This document shows positions 61,989-64,000 of a stretch of 64,000 bases of DNA, in pieces. The notes beneath the pieces were generated by a model, which saw nothing but the letters and a program-made list of their open reading frames with translations, made no database searches and had not been told where the DNA came from. Both the position numbers and the translations under genes were made by a program. The stretch is from Brevipalpus yothersi (Eukaryota > Arthropoda > Arachnida > Trombidiformes > Tenuipalpidae). How positions within the stretch are numbered: the first letter of the stretch is position 1; the number at the start of each line of letters is the position of its first letter. The stretch spans positions 1 through 64,000 of the forward strand of contig QZCP01000401.1 in NCBI GenBank assembly GCA_003956705.1, given 5' to 3'.

Positions 61989-64000
61989 CTGCGAATTCGA
62001 AGTAGATATTCTATTGTATATATTCTCACGAGAACAAAAGTAAGAGGAAAAGATAGAGGAAATGGAAAAATCTTAAACGGATGTTGTTTGCCACTAGAGA
62101 AAGTATTATTTTTGAAGCCATAAGCTCTGTAAGTATTCATTTTAGAACTTATCCGTGTCTTGAAAATGTTAAAGTTTAGATAAAAAATTCAAAATTTATG
62201 ATGACCTTACTTGTTGCTCTCATAAGATAAGCTTGAGAATTTTGTCTTCCAATCGTATATACTGGTCAAATTTATAGCCAAAAGCATCAACTATCTTAGA
62301 ATCAATGTGTATTGAAGTTTACGATATAATGACTTAGGATATGATTGTTTTTGAAAAAATCTGATCAAATAAAGCTGACACGCATTCTGATTGATCAAAA
62401 CCTGAAGAATGTTTGAATTTTGATTGGAAAATTGATCTCATCATAGGATTTTCGATCATCATCATAAGTATTCAGGGTAACAAATAGCTTAGCTTTGAAC
62501 GAATATCAGAAAGTGAGAATAAAGAGGTTAACAGAAGCTGCTTTATTGCGATCAGAATTGAATATCGTTCTTTTTGTGTTTATTTGCTCAATTTGCCTAC
62601 TGATTTACTTTGATGAATGTCTCTTGTTGGCTAAACTTGAAAAGTTTGGTGAAAAGTTTTTGTTTTCATTCGAGCATCCCACTGAAACTGTGAAGCGTTT
62701 CTCTCACATTGAAATATATATGCTATTGCTTATTTTAGTTAGCTAGCTAAAAGAGGCCTAAAAGATGAAGAAAGAAGAACGAAAAGGAGCTGAAAAATAT
62801 ATTTCATAAGCTCAATGTATGTAAATATATATGCAAAACAGGCCCGATAAAGTGGACGGAAAAGATGAAGATGAGAAGACGAAAGATGAGAAAAGATGAG
62901 GAGAGAGAGAGAAAGAAAGTCTGTTAACGTACCATATTTTTGGTAGGCAAGTCCGAGTGTTGTTAGCCTTAAAATTTGTGAGCGAGAAGATGAAGAGAAA
63001 GAATGTACAAAGAGATGTGAGAAGATGAGAAGGAAGAGGATGCGAGAAGGAGACGAAGATGATGCGGAAAGTGAAGTTGGAGGAGTTGAAAATAGGATGG
63101 CGAAGAACAAGGCACTCCGTTGAAGATGATGAAAAATGAAACACAAAACAAGATTTCTTTTTTCTCTTCCTTTTTCACTCTCTTTTTTGGTACAATTGAG
63201 AAGAGAAGAGATGGAAAGAAAATCCGCTGAGAGATGCTGAGGCGAAAAATTTTAGCCCATCTTCAGGTTCAAAACTGGCGAAGATGATGTTCTCACTTGA
63301 CGTGCTTTCAATTTTGCAACATACTTTCCATCATCATGAGCCGGAAAGGCCATCATCACGGACCGTTTGGAGACAATTTTGGACGGACAAACACAACACA
63401 CATATATATATACACACACACGTTCCAGTAGTTAAGAGAGGTCACAAAGTGAGAGCTGTAAGGCACTTGGTTGAAGGCACTCAGGACGTAGTTGAGGAAG
63501 AAACAAAAATTCACATAGGCATAGGCTGAGCACAATACTGATTCCGATAGTAGTTGCTAAAGTTTTTCTCTCTCTTTTTCGCTCGCTCTTCACATCACAC
63601 ACACACAAAACAAGCCGCCAAAATATTTTGCTGAACTGCTACCAGCCTGAATCTCATCGACAGCTCACTCATGATGACTCTCTCTTCTCACTTGCTTTTC
63701 TCTCTCTCTTTACACTTTTCTTTCTCACTCTCTTTCTTTCAGTTCTATACCAGAGGAGTATATCTCTCAGATACATTCTGTGCATTCTTTTCCCCTGAAA
63801 AAAAGAGCCGAAAAATTGCTCCATCTACTGGAAAAAGAATACTGGGAATCCGGTTGCCGACGAATAACGATGGGGCCGATCTGGGCTGTATGTGTGTGTG
63901 TGTGTGTGTGTATGCTGAGCGTTCTTAAGGGTCTATCCATGAAAGACTGAGATTGATGGTTGACTCGGTGGCGAGTGGCTCAACGTCTTCATCTTCTCTC
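61989..64000. other. Upstream region or first intron of Gli/Ci
   Basis: A GTAAGG donor on the minus strand near 62212 may end a short 5' exon. The rest is AT-rich, then purine/pyrimidine-skewed with short CA/TG runs (63398-63421, 63892-63911). No convincing coding exon, so the promoter and true start may lie beyond the window. Confidence 0.45.

Noticed and set aside
62495..62746. 83-codon hydrophobic plus-strand ORF
   Set aside because: It starts with TTG in AT-rich DNA. The single hydrophobic stretch is not enough to call a gene.

Overview
The window is eukaryotic nuclear DNA. Evidence is spliced genes with GT-AG introns, AATAAA signals, a nuclear tRNA with internal pol III boxes, and metazoan proteins (Gli/Ci, ataxin-2, a BTB zinc finger). 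It is AT-rich and crowded with (GA)n/(CT)n tracts. Coding regions carry His/Asn/Gln/Ser homopolymers. I read it as an arthropod, quite possibly a mite, but the clade is an inference and not proven here. One unresolved base (13751) and a 525-N gap (48422-48946) both lie in GA/CT tracts.

Layout. 1-2850 is purine/pyrimidine-skewed non-coding DNA. 2930-11790 is a plus-strand block almost free of GA tracts. It holds an APE-type non-LTR reverse transcriptase ORF, a basic ORF overlapping its 3' end (with a second ORF inside it in another frame), and two ORFs sharing a tandem C2H2 + CxC zinc-finger module. This block is my best candidate for something undescribed. 11530-19312 is a gene desert. 19313-20117 is NSE1 of the SMC5/6 complex (plus, 2 exons). 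21080-26299 is ataxin-2 (minus, 9 exons). 27517-28272 is a BTB/C2H2 factor (plus, 1 exon), divergent from ataxin-2. 29599-30228 is ATP synthase OSCP (minus, 1 exon). 31920-34926 is HMG-CoA synthase (minus, 3 exons). 37271-40841 is a DESI1-like PPPDE peptidase fused to a PUL domain (minus, 8 exons). 41964-61988 is the Gli/Cubitus interruptus transcription factor (minus, at least 6 exons, 5' end not resolved). A tRNA-Cys sits antisense inside its largest intron.

The host genes are ordinary housekeeping and developmental genes with no shared pathway. I worked exon boundaries out by hand from splice motifs, reading-phase continuity and family alignment. They are phase-consistent over each full gene but not checked against RNA.
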